Assembly: GCA_021647405.1 (NCBI GenBank)
Contig: JAKIUU010000036.1
Location: 1 to 23,859, forward strand
Reading direction: 5' to 3'
Origin: Flavobacteriaceae bacterium
GTDB taxonomy: Bacteria > Bacteroidota > Bacteroidia > Flavobacteriales > Flavobacteriaceae
DNA: 23,859 nt
Within the stretch, counting starts at the first letter, position 1, and each line of letters opens with the position of its first letter. Positions 8,069 to 16,619 of the stretch are shown here, in pieces. The translations under genes and the position numbers were made by a program. Below the pieces are notes generated by a model. The model saw nothing but the letters and a program-made list of their open reading frames with translations, was not told the origin of the DNA and ran no database searches.

Positions 8069-8785
8069 ATGACAAAGTTAAGTGTTAATATCAATAAAAT
8101 AGCAACTTTAAGAAATTCTAGAGGTGGCAATACCCCAAATTTAATTGACGTCGCTAAAAATATTCAAGAGTTTGGCGCACAAGGAATTACAGTGCACCCC
8201 CGTCCCGATGAACGCCATATTAAATACCAAGACGCTTTAGATTTAAAAGCAGTTATTACTACAGAGTACAATATTGAGGGAAATCCCATTCCAAAATTTG
8301 TCGATTTGGTCACTTCAATTAAACCAACTCAAGTTACGCTTGTACCCGATGCAGTTGACGCTTTAACATCTAATGCTGGTTGGGATACGCTTACCCATAA
8401 TGCTTTTTTGAAAGAAGTGATAACCGAATTTAAACGACATGGTATTAGGACGTCTGTCTTTATGGATGTTGATTTAAAATTGATTGAAGCTGCCGCTTTA
8501 ACTGGAGCCGACAGGGTTGAATTGTATACCGAAACTTATGCTAGTCAATATACTTTAGGCAATAAGATGGCTGTAGCACCTTATATTAAAGCTGCAAAAT
8601 TAGCTTCAGAATTGGGTATGGGCATAAATGCCGGTCACGATTTAAGTTTAGATAACATTGCGTATTTCTCTCAAAATATTCCAAATTTAGCCGAAGTCTC
8701 AATTGGCCATGCCTTAATTGCTGAGTCTTTGTATTTGGGGTTTCAGAATGTCATAAATCAGTATTTATATAAATTACAAGGCTAA
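8069..8785 (+). CDS. pdxJ: Pyridoxine 5'-phosphate synthase
   Basis: PdxJ condenses 1-deoxy-D-xylulose 5-phosphate with 3-amino-2-oxopropyl phosphate to form pyridoxine 5'-phosphate in the DXP-dependent vitamin B6 pathway. The 238-residue TIM barrel shows the N-terminal signature LSVNINKIATLRNSRGG (residues 4-20), the catalytic segment TVHPRPDERHI with His43, Arg45 and His50, Glu70 (NIEG), and His190 in INAGHDLSLDN. These correspond to the known active-site residues of the E. coli enzyme, shifted by two or three positions. Length is normal. The stop overlaps the start of the next gene (TAATG), so the two are translationally coupled. The call is secure. Confidence 0.97.
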   Translation: MTKLSVNINKIATLRNSRGGNTPNLIDVAKNIQEFGAQGITVHPRPDERHIKYQDALDLKAVITTEYNIEGNPIPKFVDLVTSIKPTQVTLVPDAVDALTSNAGWDTLTHNAFLKEVITEFKRHGIRTSVFMDVDLKLIEAAALTGADRVELYTETYASQYTLGNKMAVAPYIKAAKLASELGMGINAGHDLSLDNIAYFSQNIPNLAEVSIGHALIAESLYLGFQNVINQYLYKLQG

Positions 8786-9552
8786 TGAAATTGCTTCATT
8801 CCACAATTATTGGTCACGGACAAACTTTAATTATTGCACATGGTTATTTTGGTATGGGCGATAATTGGAGATCTATGGCTGTTAGATTTTCTGAGCATTT
8901 TGAAGTACACAGTATTGATCAAAGAAATCATGGCAAAAGTTTCCATACAGACGATTTTAATTATGAAATTTTAGTAGAAGATTTATACCATTACATAAAG
9001 CACTACAAATTGAGAAATGTCATTATACTTGGGCACTCAATGGGCGGTAAAATGGCCATGTTGTTTGCGGTAACTTATCCAGAAATGGTAAATAAATTAA
9101 TTGTTGTAGACATTGCGCCTAAATATTATTCACCCCATCATGAATTTATTTTAAAAGCTTTGAATGCTGTTGATTTTGAAAAAATAAATACAAGACGCGA
9201 AGTAGAGGCTGTTTTAAAAAGTCATATAGATACACAAGAAGTGGTTCAATTTTTATTAAAAAATGTGTATTGGAAAAGCAAAGGGCATTTGGCCTTTCGT
9301 TTTAATTTAGAAAGCTTGACCGAAAATAATAATGAAGTGGGTGAAGCACTCCCGCCGTTTACAAATTTTGATAAAGCCGCCCTATTTTTAAAAGGGGCTT
9401 TGTCAGGATATTTAATAGCAGCCGATGTCTCGCTTATCAACACCCATTTCTCGCATGCAGAAATAGTAACAATTAACAATGCAGGTCATTGGATACATGC
9501 TGATAATCCAGAGGATTTTTACAAAAATGTGTATCGGTTTATAACCCAATAA
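8785..9552 (+). CDS. Alpha/beta-fold hydrolase (YbfF-like esterase)
   Basis: This 255-residue cytoplasmic protein has a complete alpha/beta hydrolase pattern: oxyanion segment AHGYFGMGDNW (residues 18-28), DQRNHGKS (45-52), nucleophile elbow GHSMGG with Ser85, probable acid Asp109 in VVDIAP, and His235 in NNAGHWIHADNPEDF. The DQRNHG and GHSMGGKMAM motifs fit the YbfF acyl-CoA/ester hydrolase branch, but the substrate cannot be read from sequence. Its ATG overlaps the pdxJ stop by one base, so it is in the same transcript; this may be convenience or a link to B6 metabolism. There is no convincing terminator after it, and tig has its own promoter. Confidence 0.88.
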   Translation: MKLLHSTIIGHGQTLIIAHGYFGMGDNWRSMAVRFSEHFEVHSIDQRNHGKSFHTDDFNYEILVEDLYHYIKHYKLRNVIILGHSMGGKMAMLFAVTYPEMVNKLIVVDIAPKYYSPHHEFILKALNAVDFEKINTRREVEAVLKSHIDTQEVVQFLLKNVYWKSKGHLAFRFNLESLTENNNEVGEALPPFTNFDKAALFLKGALSGYLIAADVSLINTHFSHAEIVTINNAGHWIHADNPEDFYKNVYRFITQ

Positions 9553-9593
9553 AAAGGGATTTTAAAAATACCTGAAATAGAATGGGTTAAATC

Positions 9594-9624
9594 TTTGTCA
9601 GATATACAAAAAACACTAATTTTG
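9594..9624 (+). promoter_or_regulatory. Full Bacteroidota promoter for tig
   Basis: A TTTG (TTG at 9595-9597) is followed after 19 bases by TAATTTTG (9617-9624), an exact -33/-7 arrangement for the Bacteroidota primary sigma factor. The predicted 5' leader is about 28-30 bases. AAAGGAAAG just upstream of the start is one of the few Shine-Dalgarno-like stretches in the window. This is the best promoter seen here. Confidence 0.75.
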
Positions 9625-9658
9625 CACCCTATTTTTTTAAAGGAAAGACATAATTATT

Positions 9659-10981
9659 ATGAATGTTACAAAACAAGACATTGACGCTTTAAATGCAGTT
9701 GTAAAAATTGACATTACAGCTACAGATTATCAAGATAAAGTTGAAATAATTCTAAAAGATTACCGCATTAAGGCCAATATTCCCGGCTTTAGAAAAGGGA
9801 ATGTACCCATGGGCTTGATCAAAAAACAATATGGTAAGTCTGTATTGATTGATGAGGTAAATAAATTAATTCAAGACAATTTAAATAAATTTTTAACCGA
9901 AGAAAAGTTAGATATTTTAGGAAACCCATTGCCCAAACTAAAAGAAGATTTTTCTTGGGATACAGCTGATTTTAGCTTTGAATTTGAATTGGGCTTGGCG
10001 CCTGAATTTGAAATTAATTTAAAGCCTAAAAAAGCCATAATGCAATATGTAATAAAAGCCGATGCCAAAATGGTAGGCACAGAATTACAAAACATGCAAG
10101 AACGTTACGGTAAATTAATAACACAAACTGCTGTAGAAAAGAATTCTAATATTACAGGAACCTTTTTAAACAAAGAAAAAGAAATTGATAAAAAAGCAAC
10201 TTTTAATGTTTCTAAAATTAAAGGTAAAAGCAATTTAAAACTGGTTTTAGGAGCTAAAACTGGCGATGTAATAACCTTAGACACCAAAGGTTTGTTTACA
10301 GACAATCACGACTTAATGACCATTTTAGGCGTTTCGCACGATGAAGCTCACGATTTAGATGTCACTCTTCAATTTACTTTAGAAGAAATAACAGAAACCG
10401 AATTGGCCGTATTAAATCAAGATTTTTTCGATAAGATATTTGGAAAAGATGTGGTTAAATCAGAAGCTGAGTTGAAAACCAAATTGGCCGAAGATTTAGA
10501 AAAACAATTTGAGCAACAAGCCGACCAACAATTGTTAAATGCTGTTACAGAAAATCTTATTAAAAATACAAAATTCGATTTACCAGCCGATTTTCTTGTT
10601 AAATGGATAGCTGTTTCTGGCAAAAAACAATTAACATCCGATGAGGCTAAAGCCGAATACGATAAATCTGAAAAAGGACTGCGTTATCAATTAATTGAAA
10701 GTAAATTGATAAAAGACAATAATTTAAATGTTACGTTTGAAGAGCTGAAAGATTTTGCCAAAGGATTTATTAAAATGCAAATGGCACAATATGGCAATCC
10801 CAATCCAGAAGAAAAAGAATTGGATGAAATAGCCGATAGGATTTTAGCAAACCAAGACGAAACAAAACGTTTGAGCGAACAATTGATGCAGAAGAAAATG
10901 CTTGACTTTTTTAAAGCCAATGTAAAATTGAAAGCAAAAGAAGTAACTTTCGACGAATTTATAAAAGAAGTTTATAAATAA
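9659..10981 (+). CDS. tig: Trigger factor
   Basis: Trigger factor binds ribosomes and shields new polypeptides as they leave the exit tunnel. The 440-residue protein has the N-terminal ribosome-docking motif NIPGFRKGNVPMGLIKKQYG (GFRKGNVP at 43-50) and a C-terminal Lys/Glu/Gln-rich helical chaperone domain (about 250-440, with LPADFL and LADRILAN-like segments). The middle region (about 150-245), where E. coli has an FKBP-type prolyl isomerase domain, is weakly conserved: I see a TGDVITLDTKGLF-type strand pattern but not the usual glycine-rich active-site residues, so isomerase activity is doubtful. The gene has a strong promoter and is followed after one base by a Cys-rich microprotein gene. 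Confidence 0.95.
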   Translation: MNVTKQDIDALNAVVKIDITATDYQDKVEIILKDYRIKANIPGFRKGNVPMGLIKKQYGKSVLIDEVNKLIQDNLNKFLTEEKLDILGNPLPKLKEDFSWDTADFSFEFELGLAPEFEINLKPKKAIMQYVIKADAKMVGTELQNMQERYGKLITQTAVEKNSNITGTFLNKEKEIDKKATFNVSKIKGKSNLKLVLGAKTGDVITLDTKGLFTDNHDLMTILGVSHDEAHDLDVTLQFTLEEITETELAVLNQDFFDKIFGKDVVKSEAELKTKLAEDLEKQFEQQADQQLLNAVTENLIKNTKFDLPADFLVKWIAVSGKKQLTSDEAKAEYDKSEKGLRYQLIESKLIKDNNLNVTFEELKDFAKGFIKMQMAQYGNPNPEEKELDEIADRILANQDETKRLSEQLMQKKMLDFFKANVKLKAKEVTFDEFIKEVYK

Positions 10982-10982
10982 T

Positions 10983-11102
10983 ATGCAAGAAATTTTAGCC
11001 TATATTTTTGTTGGTCTGGCCGTTTTGTTTTTGATGAAAAAATTTATTTTTAAATCTAAAAAAGATTCAGATTGTGGCGGTCCAGATTGCAAGTGTGGTT
11101 AA
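10983..11102 (+). CDS. FeoB-associated-type Cys-rich membrane microprotein
   Basis: A 39-codon reading frame starts one base after the tig stop (TAA, T, ATG) and ends just before a strong terminator. The product, beginning MQEILAYIFVGLAVLFLMKK, has one N-terminal membrane helix (about residues 4-18), a basic stop-transfer patch (KKFIFKSKK) and a short tail with three cysteines (DCGGPDCKCG). This layout matches the small FeoB-associated Cys-rich membrane proteins common in Bacteroidota, which usually lie beside the ferrous-iron transporter gene feoB and may bind or relay metal. No feoB is in this window, so a role in iron transport is only inferred from the family. Coupling to tig is seen directly. 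It is easily missed because of its size. Confidence 0.82.
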   Translation: MQEILAYIFVGLAVLFLMKKFIFKSKKDSDCGGPDCKCG

Positions 11103-11118
11103 ACGGTAAAAAACGGAT

Positions 11119-11159
11119 AAAAAAGCGCCCTTTTTAATTTTTAAAAAGGGCGCTTTTTT
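11119..11159. terminator. Bidirectional terminator, 19-bp perfect stem
   Basis: Arms at 11119-11137 and 11141-11159 (core AAAAGCGCCCTTTTT) pair perfectly over 19 bases around a 3-base TTT centre. A-runs on the left and T-runs on the right let it work on both strands, ending the tig/microprotein transcript and the convergent DUF3857 transcript. Confidence 0.92.
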
Positions 11160-11179
11160 GTTTGATTAGTTCTAATACT

Positions 11180-13195
11180 TTAAAGTTTTGTCAACACTAC
11201 TTTTTCTGTTTGTTTTTCAAGCATGGCTTTGTAAAAGTTTTTTAAATCTTTATAATAGATAGAAGAGATAATTGGGGTGTTTATTTTTGTAGAGGCTAAA
11301 ACTTGAATTTTATTGTCGCCCTTTTTAGAAATAACAAATTTAAAAACACCCATATTTTCAGGCAGACCTATTGCCATATTTTCTGGTAATGAAGATATGC
11401 CATACCCATCGGGTATTCTGATTGATACAATATACTGATCTTCCCAAGCTGTTCCAAAATCAACGGGATACAAACGTTTTTCTTGTGTAAAAGGGTTTTT
11501 AGAATTGGCTAAAATAAGAAGTGGTGAAAAGTAAATTTTATCATTAATGACATCACATAAATCTTCTGCTTCAAATTTAAAGGATTCTAAAATTGGTTTT
11601 GAGAGGTTCTTTTTATTAGAAATTTTAAGTTCAATTATCTCAATATCACTATTTTCTTTTTCGAGTTTTGACTGTAAGTTTTTTTCTGTTAAAAAGGCTT
11701 TCTTATTGCGATAATTAAGAGCGTTGTTTGCATAATAGGAACTGCGTTTTAATCCTGTAATCCCGCCTTCTGAATCCATTTTTACAAATAGTGTAACACG
11801 TTCTTTTGCGGGTTGGGCTAAAAACAGATTGATTGGGTTAGAACTGCCGTCATGTTTTACCAATCTGCCTTGCCAATTTAAAGCGCGGTTTGGCAAAACA
11901 TTTGGGACACTATAAGAATCTGTAGCATCAAAAAGTACAATGCCTTGAGGAAATTCAACAGCCGCCACAACATAATTAAAGCCATCTAAGGTTGGAAACA
12001 GTGGAATACCGTGTTTTTTTGTGCTTATCAATACAGGATTGGCTTTTAAACCAGCTTCTTTAAGCATGGCGACCAAACATAAATTGATATCTGCTACGTT
12101 GCCAGCGTGTTCTTTATAGGCTTTTTTAATGCCTTTATCAGTATATTTTCCATAAATTCCATTCCATTTTATTTGTGTTTTTATAAATTGAAATAATTTA
12201 AAAGCTTTTTCTTTATCAGTTGTTATTCCAGTAATTTGATTTAATATATCTGCTTTTAAAAAATTAGCCCTTTCTATCTGAACACCAAAATGGGTGCTTT
12301 TGTAAATAGTTTTAGCCACAGAATTCCAGTTGTTTGTGTAGTATTTTATTTTCTTACCAGGTAATTGAGTTGATGTGTGTTCAAAATGAACTTTTGCTAT
12401 ATAGTTGTTTATATTGTTGATGTAAGGCTCTTCTGTGATGGCGGGAATATTATTCTCTGAAGCCAAGTAAACTTGTTCGGTAATATTTTTACTTCCTCTT
12501 TTAACAGATGTTTTTAAACCTGTTTCATTGCCAGTTCTACTGGAATATTGAAAATGAAGTGTTCTGTTTTTTGTTGTGCTAACTATATTTATAGGATAGT
12601 AAAAATTGGGCTGGTATTTAAAGCTAAAGTATTGAGGTATTTCAATTCTTATTTTAATTTTTTTAACAGGTATTTTATATTGAAAAATAACATCTTCAAT
12701 ATTACTGGTAAAAGGAGAACGTATGGTGTATTCCCATTCAATAACGCTACCTACCTTTACATTGGGCATTGTAAATTTATTGTCATTCCAATATTTTGAA
12801 GACTTTTCTTTAAAAATATTTTTCTTTTTTAATTTTTCTTTTACAATTTTGTTATTCTCTAGGCTGTATGTAACAGCTTTTATACTTACAGATTCTCTTA
12901 AATTATTACCTTGATAGGTATGTATAGATTTGCTAGCCCATTTTAAGCCGTCTTTATTATATATTTTAATACGTTCGTGAATTTTTGTCATCAATTCAAA
13001 ACCGGTAGATGAAGAATATTCATAATATGTTTTTCTTTTTTTGTAAAGAATGGCAGCAGGTGCTGTGGCGTCTAAAGGGTAAAATTTTTCCTGCAATTCT
13101 TGTTTAGAAACTTTGCCAAATTTAATTTCTTGAGCAGTTATTTTTAAAGTAAAACAAAAAAAAACCAATATAAATAGGAGGCTTATTTTTTTCAT
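11180..13195 (-). CDS. DUF3857 transglutaminase-like protein, catalytic residues lost
   Basis: The 671-residue exported protein has a signal peptide of about 21 residues ending in KITAQ, a DUF3857 beta-rich region (about 40-290) and a transglutaminase-like region (about 310-430). Aligned by motif, the catalytic Cys of G-D-C-K is replaced in AGNVADINL (Val367), and the His position in GFNYVVAAVE (about 405-414) is Tyr408; only the Asp in LFDATDS (Asp423) remains. It is therefore probably not an active transglutaminase or cysteine protease but a binding or structural relative. The ATG lies 2 bases after the stop of the paralog upstream, so the pair is co-expressed. It acts in the periplasm or at the cell surface; the substrate is unknown. 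Confidence 0.85.
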   Translation of the reverse strand: MKKISLLFILVFFCFTLKITAQEIKFGKVSKQELQEKFYPLDATAPAAILYKKRKTYYEYSSSTGFELMTKIHERIKIYNKDGLKWASKSIHTYQGNNLRESVSIKAVTYSLENNKIVKEKLKKKNIFKEKSSKYWNDNKFTMPNVKVGSVIEWEYTIRSPFTSNIEDVIFQYKIPVKKIKIRIEIPQYFSFKYQPNFYYPINIVSTTKNRTLHFQYSSRTGNETGLKTSVKRGSKNITEQVYLASENNIPAITEEPYINNINNYIAKVHFEHTSTQLPGKKIKYYTNNWNSVAKTIYKSTHFGVQIERANFLKADILNQITGITTDKEKAFKLFQFIKTQIKWNGIYGKYTDKGIKKAYKEHAGNVADINLCLVAMLKEAGLKANPVLISTKKHGIPLFPTLDGFNYVVAAVEFPQGIVLFDATDSYSVPNVLPNRALNWQGRLVKHDGSSNPINLFLAQPAKERVTLFVKMDSEGGITGLKRSSYYANNALNYRNKKAFLTEKNLQSKLEKENSDIEIIELKISNKKNLSKPILESFKFEAEDLCDVINDKIYFSPLLILANSKNPFTQEKRLYPVDFGTAWEDQYIVSIRIPDGYGISSLPENMAIGLPENMGVFKFVISKKGDNKIQVLASTKINTPIISSIYYKDLKNFYKAMLEKQTEKVVLTKL

Positions 13196-13197
13196 AT

Positions 13198-15096
13198 TTA
13201 TTCTTTTATTAGGATGATTTTGCTGTTGTCTTTTCGGACTATAGATTTTTTAAACTTTCTAAATTTGTTGTACTCTTCTTTGGGATAATAGCCTTTATTC
13301 ATAGTTAAACTTCTTATGTAAACAACAGTGCTGTCGTTTTTAACCATTACTTCTGAATTGTAAACACCGTATTTTGTTTTTATTTGAGAAGCCGAAGGCG
13401 CGGCTTCAATTTTGTAATTTGTAGGCAAACTAATTGTAATGGAGTCTCTATCAATAAACCCATTGCTAATTTCGATGGGTAAAATTCTGTTGGCTAATCT
13501 TTTGGGCACATATGAGCTTTTGTTAAAAGCGTTAACAGTTAAAAGCATTCTGTCACCACTTTTTCTGCCATAATTGGTGGCTTCAATCTCTATGTGCTCT
13601 TTAAATTTATTTTTTATAGTATCCGTTTTGTTGTTAAATTTTACAACAACTAAATTATTAATCGCCCTAAAATAGGATTTATAATGCTTAACAATTTCGT
13701 CTTTCGCTTTATCATCTGTATAAAAGTGATTGTCAAATTGAATACCAGAGCTTTCTATATTTAGCTGGCCTTTTAGAGAACCATTGGTGTCAACACTGTA
13801 AAATCCAGAAGAATTTTGATAGCTTTCAGAGCTTTTGTAAGAAGTAGTATGCTTAATTTGTGCCCCATCCGATTTTACGACCAAAACATCTCTATCATTT
13901 GTAAAATGGCCAACATAGCCAAAAGGATTTGTTTGGGTGGTACATTCTAACCAAACCGTATCTTTTGGCGTAGGTAGATATAAAATGGCATGATTGCCTT
14001 GCACAGCAATAAAATCTTTGTCAATATTTTTCTTGGCTTTTGCAAAAACGAGCGTGTAATAAGCATTAACATTTGCTGCTTTAAGTAAAGATTGTGTGTA
14101 GTTTACCAAAGCTTTACAATCGCCATATTTCATTTTATCTACTTCTTCGGCCAACATAGGTTTCCAACCTCCAATACCAACCTGAATACTTATATAGCGT
14201 GTTTTATCTTGCATATAGGTATATACTTTACGTGCCCGTTCAATAGGGTCATCAATACCTTTAACCAATTGTCTAATTTCTGATTTTGTTTCTTCAGGTA
14301 GTTGGTCTCTACCCAATAGTAAATTTGAATACATCCACTGCCCAAATTCATTCCAATTATTAGCACTGCCTTTAACACCTGCCAAATTAAATTTGCTAGG
14401 TGCTAATTTTAAAGAGGGTTCAAATTCCGAAAATATTGGAGAATACGGTTCTCTTTCGATGGCTTTTATGAGCTTGGTATTATAATTAATAGCCCCGTCG
14501 GCAATAAAATTATTAATATTTAATTTTTTTAGATTTTCTTCTTTAAGCCTTATTTTTAATTGATTTTTAGGGTACTTTACATTAAAACGACTTTCTTGAG
14601 TGCTAATGTTATAGCCCCATAGAGGATTCCAGTCTGGCATAAAGGCTGTATTTTCAGAATCTTTAATGATGGTATAGTCAATAGTGTAGGGGTATTTTAA
14701 AGGGATGTATTTATAATATTTCACACGATAATCTGTGTATAAGCTGCCACCCGATGCCGAATAATCTTTTATGTCTTTTGATTTAACTTTTTTAATTTCA
14801 GAGCCAAAAGCATTATAAATACTTGCTTTAATTGATCTTATATGGACATGGTTATTATAATGAACATAAATATTAGCATAATCATCACCGTATTTATTAA
14901 GCACGGTAATTATGTAATGTTTTATAATACGCATTTTGTATGGCGAAGCCATGTCAATCAGCATGTCATCAAGCCTTACAACAGCATTGGCATTGTTTGT
15001 TAATCCTTCAGGAATGCTTAAGATACTGTGATTAGAATCTTGCGCATTTATTAAATGTAGTGCAAAAAAAAGCACACTAAAAAGAGTTGTTTTCAA
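13198..15096 (-). CDS. DUF3857 transglutaminase-like protein, Cys/His retained
   Basis: The 632-residue product starts with signal peptide MKTTLFSVLFFALHLINAQ, followed by DUF3857 (about 50-230) and a transglutaminase-like domain (about 265-400). The catalytic Cys is present in YGDCKALVNY (Cys327) and the His in GNHAILYLP (His369). The third position reads WLECTTQ (Glu384), where many relatives have Asp. It may therefore be an active papain-fold enzyme, hydrolase or amide cross-linker, outside the cytoplasm. The start is TTG at 15096: there is no in-frame ATG before about codon 45, and the signal peptide needs this start. It lies 43 bases after dtd and 2 bases before the degenerate paralog. 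The substrate is unknown. Confidence 0.85.
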   Translation of the reverse strand: MKTTLFSVLFFALHLINAQDSNHSILSIPEGLTNNANAVVRLDDMLIDMASPYKMRIIKHYIITVLNKYGDDYANIYVHYNNHVHIRSIKASIYNAFGSEIKKVKSKDIKDYSASGGSLYTDYRVKYYKYIPLKYPYTIDYTIIKDSENTAFMPDWNPLWGYNISTQESRFNVKYPKNQLKIRLKEENLKKLNINNFIADGAINYNTKLIKAIEREPYSPIFSEFEPSLKLAPSKFNLAGVKGSANNWNEFGQWMYSNLLLGRDQLPEETKSEIRQLVKGIDDPIERARKVYTYMQDKTRYISIQVGIGGWKPMLAEEVDKMKYGDCKALVNYTQSLLKAANVNAYYTLVFAKAKKNIDKDFIAVQGNHAILYLPTPKDTVWLECTTQTNPFGYVGHFTNDRDVLVVKSDGAQIKHTTSYKSSESYQNSSGFYSVDTNGSLKGQLNIESSGIQFDNHFYTDDKAKDEIVKHYKSYFRAINNLVVVKFNNKTDTIKNKFKEHIEIEATNYGRKSGDRMLLTVNAFNKSSYVPKRLANRILPIEISNGFIDRDSITISLPTNYKIEAAPSASQIKTKYGVYNSEVMVKNDSTVVYIRSLTMNKGYYPKEEYNKFRKFKKSIVRKDNSKIILIKE

Positions 15097-15139
15097 AATA
15101 ATTTGTGCGGGGGGTTGGTTAAACTTTAAAGATAAGAAA

Positions 15140-15592
15140 TTATTCTTTAATTTTTGAATTTATTATTAGGGTAACGGGGCCATCATTTAGCAAACTAATT
15201 TTCATATCTGCGCCAAACTTGCCTGTGCCTACTTTTTTACCCAATTCCGTTTCAAAAGTTCGAATAAATTTCTGATATAATGGAATTGAAATTTCTGGTT
15301 TTGCAGCATTTATATAACTGGGTCTGTTTCCTTTTTTAGTGCTTGCCAATAAGGTAAATTGACTTACTATAATGGCCTCACCATCTGTGGTTTTTAACGA
15401 AAAATTCATGACGTCATTTTCATCATTAAAAATACGGAGATTTGCTATTTTTCTAGAGAGCCATAAAACATCTGCTTCGGTGTCATCTTGTGCAATTCCT
15501 AAAAAAATTAACAATCCCTCTTTAATTTCGCTAATTATAGTTTGGTTAACTGTTACACTGGCATGTTTAACACGTTGAATGATGGCTTTCAT
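15140..15592 (-). CDS. dtd: D-aminoacyl-tRNA deacylase
   Basis: Dtd removes D-amino acids (and mischarged glycine) from tRNA, a cytoplasmic quality-control step. The 150-residue protein is full length and begins with the conserved MKAIIQRVKHASVTV. Both active-site loops of the family are present: SQFTLLA (residues 77-83) and the cross-subunit NDGPVTLII (136-144), whose Gly-Pro motif gives chiral selection. GKFGADMKISL (124-134) is also typical. It starts 3 bases after the rsgA stop, so the two are co-transcribed and probably continue into the DUF3857 genes 43 bases downstream. The call is secure. Confidence 0.97.
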   Translation of the reverse strand: MKAIIQRVKHASVTVNQTIISEIKEGLLIFLGIAQDDTEADVLWLSRKIANLRIFNDENDVMNFSLKTTDGEAIIVSQFTLLASTKKGNRPSYINAAKPEISIPLYQKFIRTFETELGKKVGTGKFGADMKISLLNDGPVTLIINSKIKE

Positions 15593-15595
15593 AAA

Positions 15596-16537
15596 TTATG
15601 TTGTATAAATATCGGTTCTATAGGTAGTTTCGTCATCTAAAATTATTTGCAAGTAATTTTGATAACGCCAATCTGTAATTTCTCCTATTTCTACAGCTTT
15701 TTTTATCGCGCAATCGGGTTCATTTACATGAAGACAATTGTTAAACTTACACTTTGATTTAAGCTCAAAAAATTCAGGGAAATAGCCATCTACTTCCTGT
15801 GGGTTCATATCTACAACACCAAAACCTTTTATACCCGGTGTGTCAATTATTGATCCGCCGAAAGGCAACTCAAACATTTCGGCAAAAGTGGTGGTGTGCA
15901 AACCTTGTTTGTGTTGTTCTGAAATATTTTTGGTGGCCAATTGTAGATGGGGAGCCAATAAATTAATTAAGCTTGATTTTCCAACGCCCGAATGTCCCGA
16001 AAACATACTCACTTTGCCAGTCATTAATTGTTTTAGAGGGGCAATATTTAGCTGTGTTTCTACTGATATTTCAAGACATTTATAACCTATTTTTGTATAG
16101 GCTTCAATAATTACAGTACGCTTGTTTGAAAGTAATTCTGATTCTAAATCACTTTTGTTAAGAAGCAAAACTACAGGAATGTGATAAGCCTCTGCAGTAG
16201 CCAAAAACCGGTCAATAAAAGCTGTTGATGTGGGTGGTTCTTCTAAAGTAATCATTAAAAAAACCTGATCTATATTAGCGGCAATAATATGTGTTTGTTT
16301 TGATAGGTTTACAGATTTTCTGATGATATAATTCTTGCGTTCACTTATTTTAGTAATAACACCATTTTTAGAATTTTCTTCAAGCTCAAAAGTTACTTTA
16401 TCGCCAACCGTAACAGGATTTGTGCTTTTAATACCTTTTATGCGGAATTTTCCTCTAATCCTGCATTCAACAATAGCAGCATTGTCAGTTCTAACGATGT
16501 ACCAGCTCCCAGTTGATTTTATAACTACGCCATTCAT
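15596..16537 (-). CDS. rsgA: Ribosome small subunit-dependent GTPase A
   Basis: RsgA is a circularly permuted GTPase that checks late maturation of the 30S ribosomal subunit. The 313-residue protein has an N-terminal OB fold (about 1-70), then the G motifs in permuted order: G4 LLNKSDL (125-131), G1 GHSGVGKSSL (181-190), and G3 IDTPGIKGFG (231-240). The threonine-rich switch HTTTF is at 214-218. A C-terminal zinc site follows with Cys263, Cys268, His270 and Cys276 (CKFNNCLHVNEPDC). The start sits in a TGAA repeat with three overlapping ATGs; only the ATG at 16537 is in frame. It heads the rsgA-dtd gene pair. The call is secure. Confidence 0.97.
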   Translation of the reverse strand: MNGVVIKSTGSWYIVRTDNAAIVECRIRGKFRIKGIKSTNPVTVGDKVTFELEENSKNGVITKISERKNYIIRKSVNLSKQTHIIAANIDQVFLMITLEEPPTSTAFIDRFLATAEAYHIPVVLLLNKSDLESELLSNKRTVIIEAYTKIGYKCLEISVETQLNIAPLKQLMTGKVSMFSGHSGVGKSSLINLLAPHLQLATKNISEQHKQGLHTTTFAEMFELPFGGSIIDTPGIKGFGVVDMNPQEVDGYFPEFFELKSKCKFNNCLHVNEPDCAIKKAVEIGEITDWRYQNYLQIILDDETTYRTDIYTT

Positions 16538-16619
16538 TCATTCAAATTTTAACAATATTAATACTATTTATTTTTTTAACATTACATTAGTCAAATATTT
16601 TAATCAAAAAAATCACCAA

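Noticed and set aside
9543..9588. AACCCA ... TGGGTT inverted repeat after the alpha/beta hydrolase
   Set aside because: The stem is 6 bp with a 34-base loop and no T tract, so it is not a credible terminator.
16531..16541. TGAA tandem repeat with three overlapping ATGs at the rsgA start
   Set aside because: It looked like a possible phase-variation tract, but only about three units are present and the reading frame after the correct ATG is intact; too short to call.
16335..16619. Long N-terminal extension of the small secreted protein's reading frame
   Set aside because: It lies over the rsgA coding region on the other strand, and the ATG at 16620 begins a clean signal peptide.
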